64,000 bases of DNA from assembly GCF_001422365.1 (NCBI RefSeq), contig NZ_LMMT01000040.1:124789-188788 (forward strand), given 5' to 3'. The notes below the pieces were generated by a model, which searched no databases, was not told the origin of the DNA, and worked only from the letters and a program-made list of their open reading frames with translations. The stretch is from Pseudorhodoferax sp. Leaf265 (GTDB taxonomy: Bacteria > Pseudomonadota > Gammaproteobacteria > Burkholderiales > Burkholderiaceae_C). The position numbers and the translations under genes are program-made. Positions within the stretch are counted from its first letter, which is position 1, and every line of letters starts with the position of its first letter. Shown here piece by piece: positions 19,077 through 30,012 of this stretch.

Positions 19077-20284
19077 GGTCGTGGCCGCCCCATGCCTGCG
19101 CCACCGCTGCGCAGGGCCTGGGCGTCGCCCAGCACCACGCGCTCGCCCTCCTGCAGGCCTTCGAGTACCTCGGCGCGCACCTTGTTGTCGATGCCGATGC
19201 GCACGCTGCGCGGCTGGGCCTGGCCCTGCGCGTCGATCACGCGCACCTGCTGGTGGCCATCGGGCGCGCGCACACCGAGCGCGCCGACCGGGATCGTCAG
19301 CGCGCCCTTGGCCTCGCCGCGCACGATGTAGACCGTGGCCGTCATCGAGATGCGCAGCGCGCGGTCCGGGTTGGCCACGTCGAACAGCCCGTTGTAGTAG
19401 ATGGCCGTGGCACTGGCCGTGCTGTTGCCGGTGGGCGAGGACGACAGCGTGCTGCTGGCACTGGTCTTGATCGCGTCGGTGGCCGGCTCCACCGTGCGCA
19501 GCTTGGCCTCGAAGCGCTTGTCGGGTTCGCCCAGGATCGTGAAGTACACGCGCTGGCCAGGCTGCACGCGCGTCACGTCGGCCTCGGAGATCGAGGCCTT
19601 CACGGTCATGGTGTCGACCTGGGCCACGATGATGATGGTCGGCGTGGTCTGGTTGGCGTTGACGGTGGTGCCCTCCTCGGTCACCACGGCCACCACCTGG
19701 CCGGCGATCGGCGCGACGATGCGCGTGTAGCCCAGGTCCACGCGCGCCGTGTCCACGGTGATGCGGGCCTGGGCGACCTGGGCCTGCAACGCGTTGACGC
19801 TGGCGCGGCCGGTGGCGACGGCCGCCTCGGCAGTGTCCAGGTTGGCCTGCGAGGTGGCGTCCTGCGCGCGCATGCGGCGTTCGCGGCCCAGCGTGGTCTC
19901 GCTCTGCGCCAGCGTGGCCCGGGCCGAGGCCAGTTGCGCCTGGATGCTGGCCAATGCGGCCTCGGCCGTGCGGATCTTGTTCTGCTGCGGCACCGAGTCG
20001 ATCTCGGCCACCAGCTGGCCGGCCTGCACCTCGTCGCCGAGCTTGACCTTGAGCGACTTGACCTGGCCCGAGACCTGGGCACCCACGCTGACCTGGCGGA
20101 AGGCCTGCAAGGTGCCGTTGGCCAGCACCGTGTTCTCGATGTCGGCCCGCGTCACGGGCGCGGTGACATAGGCCGGCGGCGGCGTGGCCGCGAAGCCCCA
20201 GCGGTACAGGCCATAGGCCAGGGCGAGCAGGACGACGGCGGTGAGGGCGAGGCGCAGGCGCCGCGGTGCAGGAGAAGACGGCAT
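19073..20284 (-). CDS. macA: MacA-type periplasmic adaptor (membrane fusion protein)
   Basis: A 403-residue adaptor with an N-terminal membrane anchor ([20 protein letters not shown]). The lipoyl-like half-motif [19 protein letters not shown] is followed by an alpha-hairpin coiled coil (about 95-190) and the second half [21 protein letters not shown], then beta-barrel and membrane-proximal domains. It links MacB to an outer-membrane channel. The macA-macB order and 4-base overlap indicate an operon. Confidence 0.91.
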
Positions 20285-20353
20285 AGGCGGGCGGCATTCT
20301 CGGCCAGGGCCATGACGCCCCTGCCCGTCCGCGGGTAAAGCTGTGTGAACCGG

Positions 20354-21616
20354 CTAGGCCTGCTGCAGGTGCGCGAGCACGCCCTCGGCCGCCACCACGC
20401 CGCTGGCCATGCAGGCCGTGAGCAGGTAGCCGCCGGTGGGGGCCTCCCAGTCCAGCATCTCGCCGGCGCAGAACACGCCAGGCAGGGCCTGGAGCATGAG
20501 GCCGGCGTCCAGCGCATCCAGGGCCACGCCGCCTGCGGTGCTGATGGCCTCGGCCACCGGCCGCGGCGCAGCGAGTTGCAGCGGCACGGCCTTGATCGCC
20601 TGCGCCAGCGCGGCCGGATCGTGCAGGGTCTCGGGCGCCAGCACCTCGTGCAGCAGCGCGAGCTTGATGCCGTCCAGCGCGAGCCGGCTCTTCAGGTGGC
20701 TGGACAGCGAGCGCGCGCCGCGCGGGTGGCGGCAGGCGGCCAGCACCTGCTCGGGCGTGCGGTCGGGCAGCAGGTCCAGCCACAGCTGTGCCTGGCCCGT
20801 TCGCGCGATCTCCTCGCGCAGCAGGCGCGATGCCGCGTAGACCAGGCTGCCCTCGATGCCCGTGGCCGTGGCCACGAACTCGCCCTTGCGCGCGAACCAG
20901 CCGCCCTGGCCATCGGCGCAGCGCAGCGCGACCGACTTGAAGGGCTGGCCCGCGAAGCGCTCGGCGAAATGCGCGCTCCAGCCGGCACCGTCCTGCGCGC
21001 GCGGCGTGGGCTGCAGGTCGAAGCCGCAATTGGCCGCAGCCAGCGGCGTGATCGCCACCTGGCGCGCGGCCAGCAGCGGTAGCCAGGCCGCGTCCGAGCC
21101 CAGGCGTGGCCAGCTGGCGCCGCCCAGCGCCAGCACCGTCGCGGCCGGCCGGGTCTGCACCGGGCCGGTGGGCGCGTCGAATTGCAGGCTGCCGTCCCCG
21201 GCCCAACCGGTCCAGCGGTGCCGCATGTGCAGGCGCACGCCGGCTTCGCGCAAGCGGTGCAGCCAGCCGCGCAGCAGCGGCGCGGCCTTCATGTCGGCCG
21301 GGAACACGCGGCCTGAGGTGCCGACGAAGGTGGCCACACCCAGGCCCTCGGCCCAGTCGCGCACGCCCTGCGCATCCAGCCGTGCCAGCCAGCCGGCCAC
21401 CACGCCCTGCTGCGCGCCATAGCGCGCCACGAAGCGCGCCGCGTCCTCGGAATGTGTGAGGTTGAGCCCGCCCTTGCCGGCCAGCAGGAACTTGCGGCCG
21501 ACCGAGGGCATGGCGTCGTAGAGATCGACCGACAGGCCGGCGCGGGCCAGCCGCTCGGCCGCCATGAGGCCGGCGGGACCACCGCCGACCACGGCGATTT
21601 GCGGGGTCTGCCTCAT
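20354..21616 (-). CDS. YhiN/HI0933-family FAD-dependent flavoprotein
   Basis: A 420-residue flavoprotein with an N-terminal dinucleotide-binding motif ([17 protein letters not shown]) and the family motif [17 protein letters not shown]; near the end [18 protein letters not shown]. Members are annotated as TIGR03862-type or aminoacetone-oxidase-like enzymes, but the reaction is not established for most. The start at 21616 is preceded by AGGA at five bases; a GTG at 21634 is an alternative. It stands alone, between macA (same strand) and the divergent trxA. Confidence 0.82.
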   Translation of the reverse strand: MRQTPQIAVVGGGPAGLMAAERLARAGLSVDLYDAMPSVGRKFLLAGKGGLNLTHSEDAARFVARYGAQQGVVAGWLARLDAQGVRDWAEGLGVATFVGTSGRVFPADMKAAPLLRGWLHRLREAGVRLHMRHRWTGWAGDGSLQFDAPTGPVQTRPAATVLALGGASWPRLGSDAAWLPLLAARQVAITPLAAANCGFDLQPTPRAQDGAGWSAHFAERFAGQPFKSVALRCADGQGGWFARKGEFVATATGIEGSLVYAASRLLREEIARTGQAQLWLDLLPDRTPEQVLAACRHPRGARSLSSHLKSRLALDGIKLALLHEVLAPETLHDPAALAQAIKAVPLQLAAPRPVAEAISTAGGVALDALDAGLMLQALPGVFCAGEMLDWEAPTGGYLLTACMASGVVAAEGVLAHLQQA

Positions 21617-21646
21617 GTTTTTCCTGCCGTGCACGGCGCCTGTTCA

Positions 21647-21676
21647 ATAGCCGCTTTGGCTATGGCGGCTATAGCC
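21647..21676. repeat. Cluster of GGCTAT half-sites between the YhiN-like gene and trxA
   Basis: Within 30 bases there are ATAGCC (21647-21652), GGCTAT (21658-21663) and the perfect palindrome GGCTATAGCC (21667-21676). The first two make an inverted repeat with a 5-base loop. It could be an operator pair in the divergent promoter region or a degenerate intergenic repeat. Confidence 0.4.
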
Positions 21677-21758
21677 TTTCGGCCCCCGCTTGGGTACTTG
21701 GTTTCTGTCACAATGCCGCGACTTTAGCCGTACCGTATCACCATAAAGGAAGCGACCA

Positions 21759-22091
21759 ATGGCCAACGAATTGATCAAGCATGTGTCCGACGCGAGCTTC
21801 GAAGCCGATGTGCTGAAGTCCGCAACGCCCGTGCTGGTGGACTACTGGGCCGAATGGTGCGGCCCGTGCAAGATGATCGCCCCGATCCTGGACGACGTTG
21901 CCACCGGCTATGCCGGCAAGCTGCAGATCGCCAAGATGAACGTGGACGAGAACCGCGACATCCCCGCCAAGTTCGGCATCCGCGGCATCCCCACGCTGAT
22001 GCTCTTCAAGGGCGGCGAGCTGTCCGCCACCAAGGTCGGCGCCATGAGCAAGGCCCAGCTGACCGCCTTCATCGACCAGCAGCTCGCCTGA
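21759..22091 (+). CDS. trxA: Thioredoxin
   Basis: A 110-residue cytoplasmic disulfide reductase with the redox motif WCGPCK ([10 protein letters not shown]), the cis-proline region [13 protein letters not shown] and the C-terminal helix. It reduces ribonucleotide reductase, sulfonucleotide reductase and other proteins, which makes it relevant to the cys operon in this window. AAGGAAG precedes the ATG at a normal distance. It lies upstream of rho, with 201 bases between. Confidence 0.96.
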   Translation: MANELIKHVSDASFEADVLKSATPVLVDYWAEWCGPCKMIAPILDDVATGYAGKLQIAKMNVDENRDIPAKFGIRGIPTLMLFKGGELSATKVGAMSKAQLTAFIDQQLA

Positions 22092-22141
22092 GCTCCGGCC
22101 CACCGCCTGCCCGAACCGGTCTTCCGCGCACCGGCCCATCG

Positions 22142-22161
22142 GACAGGCGTTCTTTCCTGTC
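22142..22161 (+). terminator. Weak hairpin after trxA
   Basis: GACAGG and CCTGTC flank eight bases, with T residues in the loop rather than after the stem. It may attenuate transcription from trxA toward rho. The following CATAAT (22161-22166) could instead be a -10 box for rho. Neither reading is strong. Confidence 0.25.
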
Positions 22162-22292
22162 ATAATCCCCCGCAGTTCACCGCTACCCCCACCAGGGGCC
22201 AGCGGTTCGATTCAGGTGCAAGGCGCTCGCCGCCTCCTCCGCACCACCTCCCCCGCGTAAGCCACCACTGAACTCCCCGACGGAGTCATCCC

Positions 22293-23555
<1,263 letters not shown>

Positions 23556-23646
23556 CCACCCCGTTTCTTGCGCACTTCGTGTAGCCGAATCCCCTCAAGG
23601 GGCGCTCCCAGCGGCCCGGCAAAGCCGGTTTCGCTGGAGCACTGGC
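23556..23646 (+). repeat. Dispersed intergenic hairpin repeat, copy R3, directly after rho
   Basis: It begins CCACCCCGTTT one base after the rho stop and contains the linker CCCCTCAAGGGG and hairpin B, CCGGC (23616-23620), loop AAA, GCCGG (23624-23628), within CCAGCG...CGCTGG. Hairpin A is degenerate in this copy. Confidence 0.6.
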
Positions 23647-23786
23647 AAGGCAGCACAGTCTCTGTGCCATAATCGTCGGCTTTTCGCGGCAAGTATCTTG
23701 GCTTTGGATTGCATGAGAGGTTCATGCAAGGCACGGGACGGCTGTCGCAACTGACACAGCTTCAACGGCTGGCAAAAGGAATTCCC

Positions 23787-24044
23787 ATGAAAGAAGGCAT
23801 CCACCCGAACTACCGCGAAGTGGTGTTCCAGGACATGTCCAACAACTTCCAGTTCGTCACGCGTTCGTGCGTGAACACCAAGGAAATGATCAAGCTGGAA
23901 GACGGCCGCGAACTGCCGCTGTTCAAGCTGGACACCTCGAGCGAATCGCACCCCTTCTACACCGGCACGCAGAAGTCGGTGGACAACATGGGTGGCCGCG
24001 TCGAGCGCTTCCGCAACCGCTTCGGCAAGACCGCTGCCAAGTAA
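23787..24044 (+). CDS. rpmE2: 50S ribosomal protein L31 type B
   Basis: An 85-residue ribosomal protein that bridges the subunits. It begins [20 protein letters not shown] and lacks the CxxC zinc pairs of the classical L31, so it is the zinc-independent type B; a single Cys remains in RSCVN. AAAAGGA is six bases before the ATG, which decides this start over an in-frame ATG at 23709. In many bacteria type B L31 is made under zinc limitation by Zur, but no Zur box is evident here. An intrinsic terminator follows. Confidence 0.95.
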   Translation: MKEGIHPNYREVVFQDMSNNFQFVTRSCVNTKEMIKLEDGRELPLFKLDTSSESHPFYTGTQKSVDNMGGRVERFRNRFGKTAAK

Positions 24045-24071
24045 GCAGCTGTTCACAAGGCACGCAGCCCA

Positions 24072-24104
24072 AGGGCAGCCCGGTTCGACCGCGCTGCCCT
24101 TTTT
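24072..24104 (+). terminator. Intrinsic terminator after rpmE2
   Basis: AGGGCAGC (24072-24079) pairs perfectly with GCTGCCCT (24093-24100), the inner CGG/CCG extends the stem, and five T residues (24100-24104) follow. This is the clearest factor-independent terminator in the window. Confidence 0.8.
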
Positions 24105-24131
24105 GCTGCCCTCTTCCATCTTCCCCGACCA

Positions 24132-25823
24132 GTGAACCAACCCAGCCCCGCCATCGTCGCCCAGAGTTCGGTCCGCCGCCTCCCGCGCTGGCCCTTGCTG
24201 CTGTTGTGTGCGGCCTATGTGCTGGCGGGATTCGTCGGGCGCGACCCGCTCAAGAACAACGACGTCGCCACCTTCGGCACCATGCTGGAGCTGCTGGCGG
24301 GCACCACGTCATGGTGGAACCCCACGCTGATGGGCCAGCCCGAGCCCGGCGTGCTGCTGCCGTTCTGGCTGGGTGCCGGCGCGCTGGCACTGGCCCCGTC
24401 CTGGGTCGATCCGGCCTTCGCCGCGCGCATTCCTTTCATGCTGCTGCTGGCCGCGGCCCTGGCCTGCACCTGGTACGGCGTGTACTACCTGGCCCGCGCA
24501 CCGCGCGCCCAGCCCGTGGCCTTCGCTTTCGGTGGCGAGGCCCGCCCGGCGGACTACGCGCGTGCGCTGGCCGATGGCGGCTTGCTGGCCTTGCTGGCCT
24601 GCCTGGGCCTGGCCCAGCTCTCGCACGAGACTTCGCCGGCACTGGTGCAGCTCGGCTGCGCGGCGCTGGCCTTCTTCGGCCTGGCCGCCCTGCCCTACCG
24701 CGCGGGCCAGTCGCTGGCGGCACTGGCTGCCGGCCTGTTCGGTCTGGCCCTGTCCGGCGCGCCCAGCGTGGCGGTGCTGCTGGGGCTGGGCGGCGCCGCC
24801 ACCTGCCTGATCGAGCGCGGCGAAGACGATTCCCCGGCCGAGCGGCGCCGCGCCGCCCTGTGGGTGCTGCTGCTGGCGCTGGCCACGGCGACCCTGGCGT
24901 TCGCGCTCGACCTGTGGCGCTGGCGCATTGCCCTGCCCGCGGCCCAATGGAGCACCTGGCGCAGCCTGGGGCGCCTGCTGCTGTGGTTCACCTGGCCGGT
25001 CTGGCCACTGGCGCTGTGGACGCTGTGGCGCTGGCGCGGCCAGTTGCTGGGCGGACGGCCGCAGCGGCATTTCGCCATCCCGCTGTGGTTCCTGCTCGTG
25101 CTGCTGGCCGGCACACTGGTGGCCCCGCCCTCCGACCGCGCCCTGTTGCTGGGCCTGCCGGCCATGGCCGCGCTGGCCGCCTTCGCCCTGCCGACCTTTG
25201 GGCGCAGCATGGGCGCGCTGATCGACTGGTTCACGCTGCTGTTCTTCTCCAGCTGCGCCATCACGATCTGGGTCATCTGGATCTCGCTGCAGACCGGCGT
25301 ACCGGCCAAGCCGGCCGCCAACGTGTTCAAGCTCGCACCGGGCTTTGAGCCCGTCTTCTCGCCGACCGCCTTCGTGCTGGCCCTGATCGCCACGGGGGTC
25401 TGGATCTGGCTGGTGCGCTGGCGTGTCGGCCGCCACCCAGCTGCGATCTGGAAAAGCCTGGTGCTGCCGGCCGGGGGCACGGCGCTGTGCTGGTTCCTGC
25501 TCATGACGCTGGGCCTGCCCACGCTCAACTACGCGCGCAGTTACGCGCCGCTGGTGCGCCTGGTACAGGCGCAGATGCAGGGCCCGCAAGGCTGCGTGGA
25601 GATCCACGGCTTCACGCGCGCGCAGATCGCGGCCTTCCGCTTCCACGGTGGCATGGACCTGCGGCCGGCCACGGACCAGCCTTCCGCCTGCCCCTGGCTC
25701 CTGGTGCATTCGGACGCCACCTCCACGCTGCGCGCCACCGTTGGCGCCCAGCCCTGGACCCTGGTGGGCTCCGTCCGTCGCCCGGCCGACAAGGACGAGG
25801 ACATGCTGCTGTTCCGGCGCTGA
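24132..25823 (+). CDS. Multi-spanning membrane protein, GT-C (ArnT/PMT-like) glycosyltransferase family likely
   Basis: A 563-residue protein with about ten to twelve hydrophobic segments and a C-terminal soluble domain of about 110 residues (from SLQ...LNYARSYAPLVRL onward). After the first TM comes GRDPLKNNDVATFG, where acidic residues in the first outer loop resemble the catalytic Asp region of GT-C enzymes that use polyprenyl-phosphate sugars. Relatives in Burkholderiales are annotated as glycosyltransferase-like or hypothetical. The start codon is GTG. The next gene begins in a TGATG one-base overlap, so it is co-transcribed with a MATE exporter. The substrate is unknown. Confidence 0.72.
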   Translation: MNQPSPAIVAQSSVRRLPRWPLLLLCAAYVLAGFVGRDPLKNNDVATFGTMLELLAGTTSWWNPTLMGQPEPGVLLPFWLGAGALALAPSWVDPAFAARIPFMLLLAAALACTWYGVYYLARAPRAQPVAFAFGGEARPADYARALADGGLLALLACLGLAQLSHETSPALVQLGCAALAFFGLAALPYRAGQSLAALAAGLFGLALSGAPSVAVLLGLGGAATCLIERGEDDSPAERRRAALWVLLLALATATLAFALDLWRWRIALPAAQWSTWRSLGRLLLWFTWPVWPLALWTLWRWRGQLLGGRPQRHFAIPLWFLLVLLAGTLVAPPSDRALLLGLPAMAALAAFALPTFGRSMGALIDWFTLLFFSSCAITIWVIWISLQTGVPAKPAANVFKLAPGFEPVFSPTAFVLALIATGVWIWLVRWRVGRHPAAIWKSLVLPAGGTALCWFLLMTLGLPTLNYARSYAPLVRLVQAQMQGPQGCVEIHGFTRAQIAAFRFHGGMDLRPATDQPSACPWLLVHSDATSTLRATVGAQPWTLVGSVRRPADKDEDMLLFRR

Positions 25824-27163
25824 TGGCGTCGGCGGAACTCTCGCGCATCGCCCGGCACGCCGGCACCATCCTGGTCGGCCAACTGGCCGTGATGGCCTTC
25901 GGCGTGACCGACACGCTGGTGGCCGGCCGCCATTCCGATGCGGCACTGGCCGCGTTGTCGGTCGGCTCTGCCCTGTACATCAGTGTCTATGTCGGCCTCA
26001 TGGGTGTGCTGCAGGCCCTGCTGCCGGTCTGGGCCGAACTGCGCGGCGGCGGCCGCGGCCACGAGATCGGCCGCTCGGTGCGCCAGTCGCTCTACCTGGC
26101 CGCCGCCTGCGCCCTGCTCGGCTGCGGCGCGCTGCTGGCACCCGCGCCGCTGCTGCGCTGGGCCGATGTGCCACCGGCCATGCGCGCCGAGGTGCAGGAC
26201 TACCTGGCCGTGCTGGCCATGGCCTTGCCGCCCGCGCTGCTGTTCCGTCTCTACAGCACCTTGAACCAGGCGTTGGCCCGGCCACTGTTCGTGACCTGGC
26301 TGCAGGTCATCGGCCTGGTGCTCAAGGTGCCGCTGTCCATCTGGTTCACCTTCGGCGGCGCGGGGCTGCCCGCGAGCGGCGCGGTCGGCTGCGCCTGGGC
26401 CACGCTGGTCGTGAACTACGCCATGCTGGCCGTGGCCTGGTGGATGCTGCACAGCCAGCCGCTCTACGCCGAACTGGCCATCCGCGCCCGCATCGAAGCG
26501 CCGGACTGGCGCCGGCTGGCCGAGTTCCTGCGGCTCGGCGTGCCGGCCGGCCTCGCGGTGCTTGTCGAGGTGAGCTCGTTCACGCTGATGGCGCTCATGA
26601 TCGCGCGGCTGGGCACGGTGGCATCGGCCGGCCACCAGATTGCCGCCAGCATGACGGCCGTGCTCTACATGGTGCCGCTGTCGCTGGGCCTGGCGACCAG
26701 CGCGCGGGTGAGCTGGTGGCGTGGCCAGGACGACGCGGGCCGCGCACGCGCGAGCCTGCGCACCGGCCTGGCCCTGGCCGCCGGCATGGCGCTGCTGCTG
26801 GCCGGCACGGTGGCGCTGCTGCGCGGGCCCATCGCTGCGCTGTACGCGGGCAGCCCGGCCGTCGCCGCGGTGGCGGCAAGCCTCCTAGGCTGGGTCGCGC
26901 TGTACCACCTGGCGGATGCGGTGCAGGCGGTGTGCGTGTTCATACTGCGCAGCTACCGCGTGACGCTGGTGCCGCTGCTGGTCTACGGCCTGCTGCTGTG
27001 GGGCGTCGGCCTGTACGGCGGGCAGTTGCTGGCCTACCGCGGCCTGGGCCCCTGGCCGGCGCTGCAATCGCCGGCGGCATTCTGGATGGCGGGTGCCGCT
27101 GCACTGGGCACCACCGCCGCCGTCTTCCTGCTGCTGCTCTGGCGCCTCACACGGGCGCGCTGA
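25823..27163 (+). CDS. MATE-family efflux transporter
   Basis: A 446-residue membrane protein with twelve predicted helices arranged as two MATE repeats (TILVGQLAVMAFGVTDTLVAGR in the first, GVPAGLAVLVEVSSFTLMALMIARLG in the second). It would export drugs or metabolites in exchange for Na+ or H+. Its ATG overlaps the stop of the preceding membrane protein by one base. Its 3' end overlaps the end of the convergent phoR by 17 bases. Confidence 0.9.
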   Translation: MASAELSRIARHAGTILVGQLAVMAFGVTDTLVAGRHSDAALAALSVGSALYISVYVGLMGVLQALLPVWAELRGGGRGHEIGRSVRQSLYLAAACALLGCGALLAPAPLLRWADVPPAMRAEVQDYLAVLAMALPPALLFRLYSTLNQALARPLFVTWLQVIGLVLKVPLSIWFTFGGAGLPASGAVGCAWATLVVNYAMLAVAWWMLHSQPLYAELAIRARIEAPDWRRLAEFLRLGVPAGLAVLVEVSSFTLMALMIARLGTVASAGHQIAASMTAVLYMVPLSLGLATSARVSWWRGQDDAGRARASLRTGLALAAGMALLLAGTVALLRGPIAALYAGSPAVAAVAASLLGWVALYHLADAVQAVCVFILRSYRVTLVPLLVYGLLLWGVGLYGGQLLAYRGLGPWPALQSPAAFWMAGAAALGTTAAVFLLLLWRLTRAR

Positions 27164-28487
27164 GCGGCGTGCTGGCGCGCACGCGGCTGGCCGGGAACAC
27201 GATGGCAAAGCGCGAGCCCTTGCCCAGCACCGACTGGATGCGCAGCTCGGCACCATGGCGCTGCACCACGTGCTTGACAATGGCCAAGCCGAGGCCCGTG
27301 CCACCGGTCTCGCGCGAGCGACTGCGGTCCACGCGGTAGAAGCGCTCGGTCAGGCGCGGCAGGTGCTCGGGGGCCACGCCGGGACCGGTGTCCTCGACGG
27401 AGAACTCCAGCTGGCCGGCCGGCAGCGTCTGCCAGGCCACCTTCACGCTGCCGCCGCCCGGCGTGTAGCGCACCGCATTGCTCACGAGGTTGGACAGCGC
27501 GCTCATGAGCTCGGTGCGCGAGCCCGCCAGCGCCAGCGCCGGCGGCGGCGCGAACTCCAGCGCATGGGGCGCGCTCTGGCCTGCCGTCAGCAGTGCCGAC
27601 AGGGCCTGGACTTCGTCCTCGCATTCCGCGCTGAGCTGGTCCAGCGCCGTCCATTCGCCGCGGCCCGGCGGCGGGCTGCCTTCGATGCGCGACAGCGTCA
27701 GCAGGTCGCTGACCAGGGTCTGCATGCGTGAGGCCTGCTGCGCCATGAGTTCCAGGTAGCGCGCCCGCTCGGTCTCGTCCAGCGGCAGCGACTGCAGCGT
27801 CTCCACGAAGCCGGTCAGCACCGTGAGCGGCGTGCGGATCTCGTGCGAGACGTTGGCCACGAAATCGCGCCGCATCGCCTCGGCCTGCTCGAGTGCCGTG
27901 ACGTCGTTGGACAGCATGAGCCGCCGGCCTTCGCCGTAGAAATGCAGGCGCACGGCCAGCCGCACCGGGCGGCCGGCGCTGTCGCCACGGCCGGTGACGA
28001 TGGCGTTGCGTGTGGGGTCGGGGTTGGCGTAGTAGGCCGTGAAGGCCGGGTCGCGCACCAGGTTGCCGATCAGTTGCTCGTGGTCGCGCTCGGTGTCGAT
28101 GCCGAAGTGCGCGGCTGCCGTCGGATTGCACCAGTTGATACGCCCCTCCGCGTCCAGCAGGATCACGCCGTTGGACGAGGCCTGGATCGCTTCGAGGAAC
28201 TCCTGCAGCCGGCGCTCGCTGTCCTGCTGGCGGCGTTCGCCGATGCGTTGCAGGCGGCGCAGCCGGTCCGCGAACTCGCCCCACAGGCCGCCCATGCGCG
28301 GCAGGTTCTGGGGGTCGCCGTCACGCAGGCCGCGCAGCACGCGCAGCGCGCGCACCAGGTCGACCGTCCACCAGGCCAGGCCCGCCAGCAGCATGCCGGC
28401 ACAGGCGGCAGGCCAGCCCCGCAACCACCAGCCAATGGCGGCACCGGCCACCAGGAGGACGACGAAACTCGTGAAACGCAACCACAT
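27147..28487 (-). CDS. phoR: Phosphate regulon sensor histidine kinase PhoR
   Basis: A 446-residue kinase. Two short N-terminal TMs (about 5-45), a PhoR linker, then a PAS domain (about 100-200, SNGVILLDAEGRINWCNPTAA). HisKA has FVANVSHEIRTPLTVL, and the ATPase has VEDTGPGVAPEHL and GGTGLGLAIVKH. It phosphorylates PhoB when phosphate is scarce and is held off by PstSCAB-PhoU. I chose the ATG at 28487 because the membrane segment starts there; the longer upstream frame is a shadow of phoB. Confidence 0.94.
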   Translation of the reverse strand: MWLRFTSFVVLLVAGAAIGWWLRGWPAACAGMLLAGLAWWTVDLVRALRVLRGLRDGDPQNLPRMGGLWGEFADRLRRLQRIGERRQQDSERRLQEFLEAIQASSNGVILLDAEGRINWCNPTAAAHFGIDTERDHEQLIGNLVRDPAFTAYYANPDPTRNAIVTGRGDSAGRPVRLAVRLHFYGEGRRLMLSNDVTALEQAEAMRRDFVANVSHEIRTPLTVLTGFVETLQSLPLDETERARYLELMAQQASRMQTLVSDLLTLSRIEGSPPPGRGEWTALDQLSAECEDEVQALSALLTAGQSAPHALEFAPPPALALAGSRTELMSALSNLVSNAVRYTPGGGSVKVAWQTLPAGQLEFSVEDTGPGVAPEHLPRLTERFYRVDRSRSRETGGTGLGLAIVKHVVQRHGAELRIQSVLGKGSRFAIVFPASRVRASTPLSAPV

Positions 28488-28524
28488 GCAGGCGATTGTC
28501 GCGGCTGCCCGCGCGGGCTGAGGT

Positions 28525-29283
28525 TCAGGAGGCGGACGCCGACGTGGAAGGCGCCGGCGCAACACGCGCGGCGCGCGTGGTGGCCACGGGTGCCACCGGC
28601 TGGGCCGTGATGCGGTAGCCCGCGCCGCGCACCGTCTCGACCATGGGGCCGGCCGCGCCCAGTGCCTCGCGCAGGCGCTTGACGTGCACGTCCACCGTGC
28701 GTTCCTCGATGAACACGTGATCGCCCCAGACGCGGTCCAGCAGCTGCGAACGGCTGTGCACCCGCTCGGCATGCTGCATGAGGTAGTGCAGCAGCTTGAA
28801 CTCGGTCGGGCCCATCTTGAGCGGCTGCCCCTCGAAGCTCACGCGGTGCGTGGAGCTGTCCAGCAGCAGCGCGCCGATCTGCACCGAACCACCGGCCTGC
28901 TCCGGGGCACGCCGGCGCAGCACGGCGCGGATGCGCGCCAGCATCTCCTTGGTGGAGAACGGCTTGGCAATGTAGTCGTCGGCGCCGGCGTCCAGGCCGG
29001 CCACGCGGTCGTGCTCGTCGCCGCGCGCGGTCAGCATGATGATGGGCACGGCCTTGGTGCGCGGGTCGGCGCGCCACTTGCGTGCCAGCGACAGGCCGCT
29101 CTCACCGGGCAGCATCCAGTCCAGCAGGATCACGTCGGGCAGCACCGCGTCCAGCTCGACCTGCGCGGTCACGCTGTCCATGGCCCAGGTCGGCTGGAAG
29201 CCGCTGTGGCGCAGGTTCACGGCCAGCAACTCGGCGATCGCGGGCTCATCCTCGACGATCAGGACACGGGGCATGTGCTTCAT
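28525..29283 (-). CDS. phoB: Phosphate regulon response regulator PhoB
   Basis: A 252-residue OmpR/PhoB-type regulator. The receiver has the acid pair EDEP, Asp in LLDWMLPGESG, and KPF. The winged helix (about 130-230) has GPTEFKLLHYLM and the recognition region ERTVDVHVKRLREAL. An Ala/Thr/Ser-rich tail of about 25 residues is longer than in E. coli. Its start overlaps the phoU stop by four bases (ATGA). It should bind the Pho box upstream of pstS. Confidence 0.95.
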   Translation of the reverse strand: MKHMPRVLIVEDEPAIAELLAVNLRHSGFQPTWAMDSVTAQVELDAVLPDVILLDWMLPGESGLSLARKWRADPRTKAVPIIMLTARGDEHDRVAGLDAGADDYIAKPFSTKEMLARIRAVLRRRAPEQAGGSVQIGALLLDSSTHRVSFEGQPLKMGPTEFKLLHYLMQHAERVHSRSQLLDRVWGDHVFIEERTVDVHVKRLREALGAAGPMVETVRGAGYRITAQPVAPVATTRAARVAPAPSTSASAS

Positions 29284-29981
29284 TGGACTGCGGACTCGAC
29301 CTGTTCCATGCTGGCATGGCGCACGTCGGCTCCCTTGACGATGTAGATGATGAACTCGGCGATGTTCTTGGCGTGGTCGCCGATGCGCTCGATGGCCTTG
29401 GCCAGGAACAGCAGGTCCAGGCTGGCGGAGATGGTGCGCGGGTCTTCCATCATGTAGGTGATGAGCTTGCGCACGAAGCCGTCGAACTCGCGGTCGATCA
29501 GGTCGTCTTCCTTGAGGATGCTGACGGCGGCCGCCGTGTCCAGCCGCGCGAACGCGTCCAGTGCCTTGCGCAGCAGGCCCGAGGCCAGATCGGCCGAAAC
29601 GCGCAGGTCCAGCGTGGGCAGCTGGCGCGCCGAGCCGCTCTGCGCGATGGACTTGGCCATGCGCGCGATCTTGGCGGATTCGTCGCCCACGCGCTCCAGG
29701 TTGGCCGTGGTCTTGGAGATCGCCAGCAGCAGGCGCAGGTCGCGCGCCGTGGGCTGGCGCCGGCCGATGATGGAGGCCAGCTCGCGGTCGATCTCCACTT
29801 CCATGGCGTTGACCTGCTGCTCGGCCGCTTCGACCTCGTCGGCGACCTCGGTGCTGAACTGGGCCAGTGCGTAGATCGCCTTGCGGATCTGTGATTCCAC
29901 GAGCCCGCCGAGTTCCATGACGCGGCTGGACACGTTGTTCAGCTCGGCATCGAACTGGGTCGAAAGATGTTTGTCCGACAT
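29280..29981 (-). CDS. phoU: Phosphate signalling protein PhoU
   Basis: A 233-residue helical-bundle protein made of two PhoU repeats with the metal-binding acidic/Asn motifs (TTANLERVGDESAKIARM and AKAIERIGDHAKNIAEF). It couples the Pst transporter to PhoR so that the kinase stays off when phosphate is plentiful. GAGGGAA precedes the ATG. Confidence 0.95.
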   Translation of the reverse strand: MSDKHLSTQFDAELNNVSSRVMELGGLVESQIRKAIYALAQFSTEVADEVEAAEQQVNAMEVEIDRELASIIGRRQPTARDLRLLLAISKTTANLERVGDESAKIARMAKSIAQSGSARQLPTLDLRVSADLASGLLRKALDAFARLDTAAAVSILKEDDLIDREFDGFVRKLITYMMEDPRTISASLDLLFLAKAIERIGDHAKNIAEFIIYIVKGADVRHASMEQVESAVQ

Positions 29982-30012
29982 GTTGTGTTCCCTCTTGGAC
30001 CGATGATCCGGA

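Noticed and set aside
22195-22250. GGTTCGATTC upstream of rho, like the T-arm of a tRNA
   Set aside because: No acceptor, D or anticodon stem can be formed around it; it is part of the rho leader.
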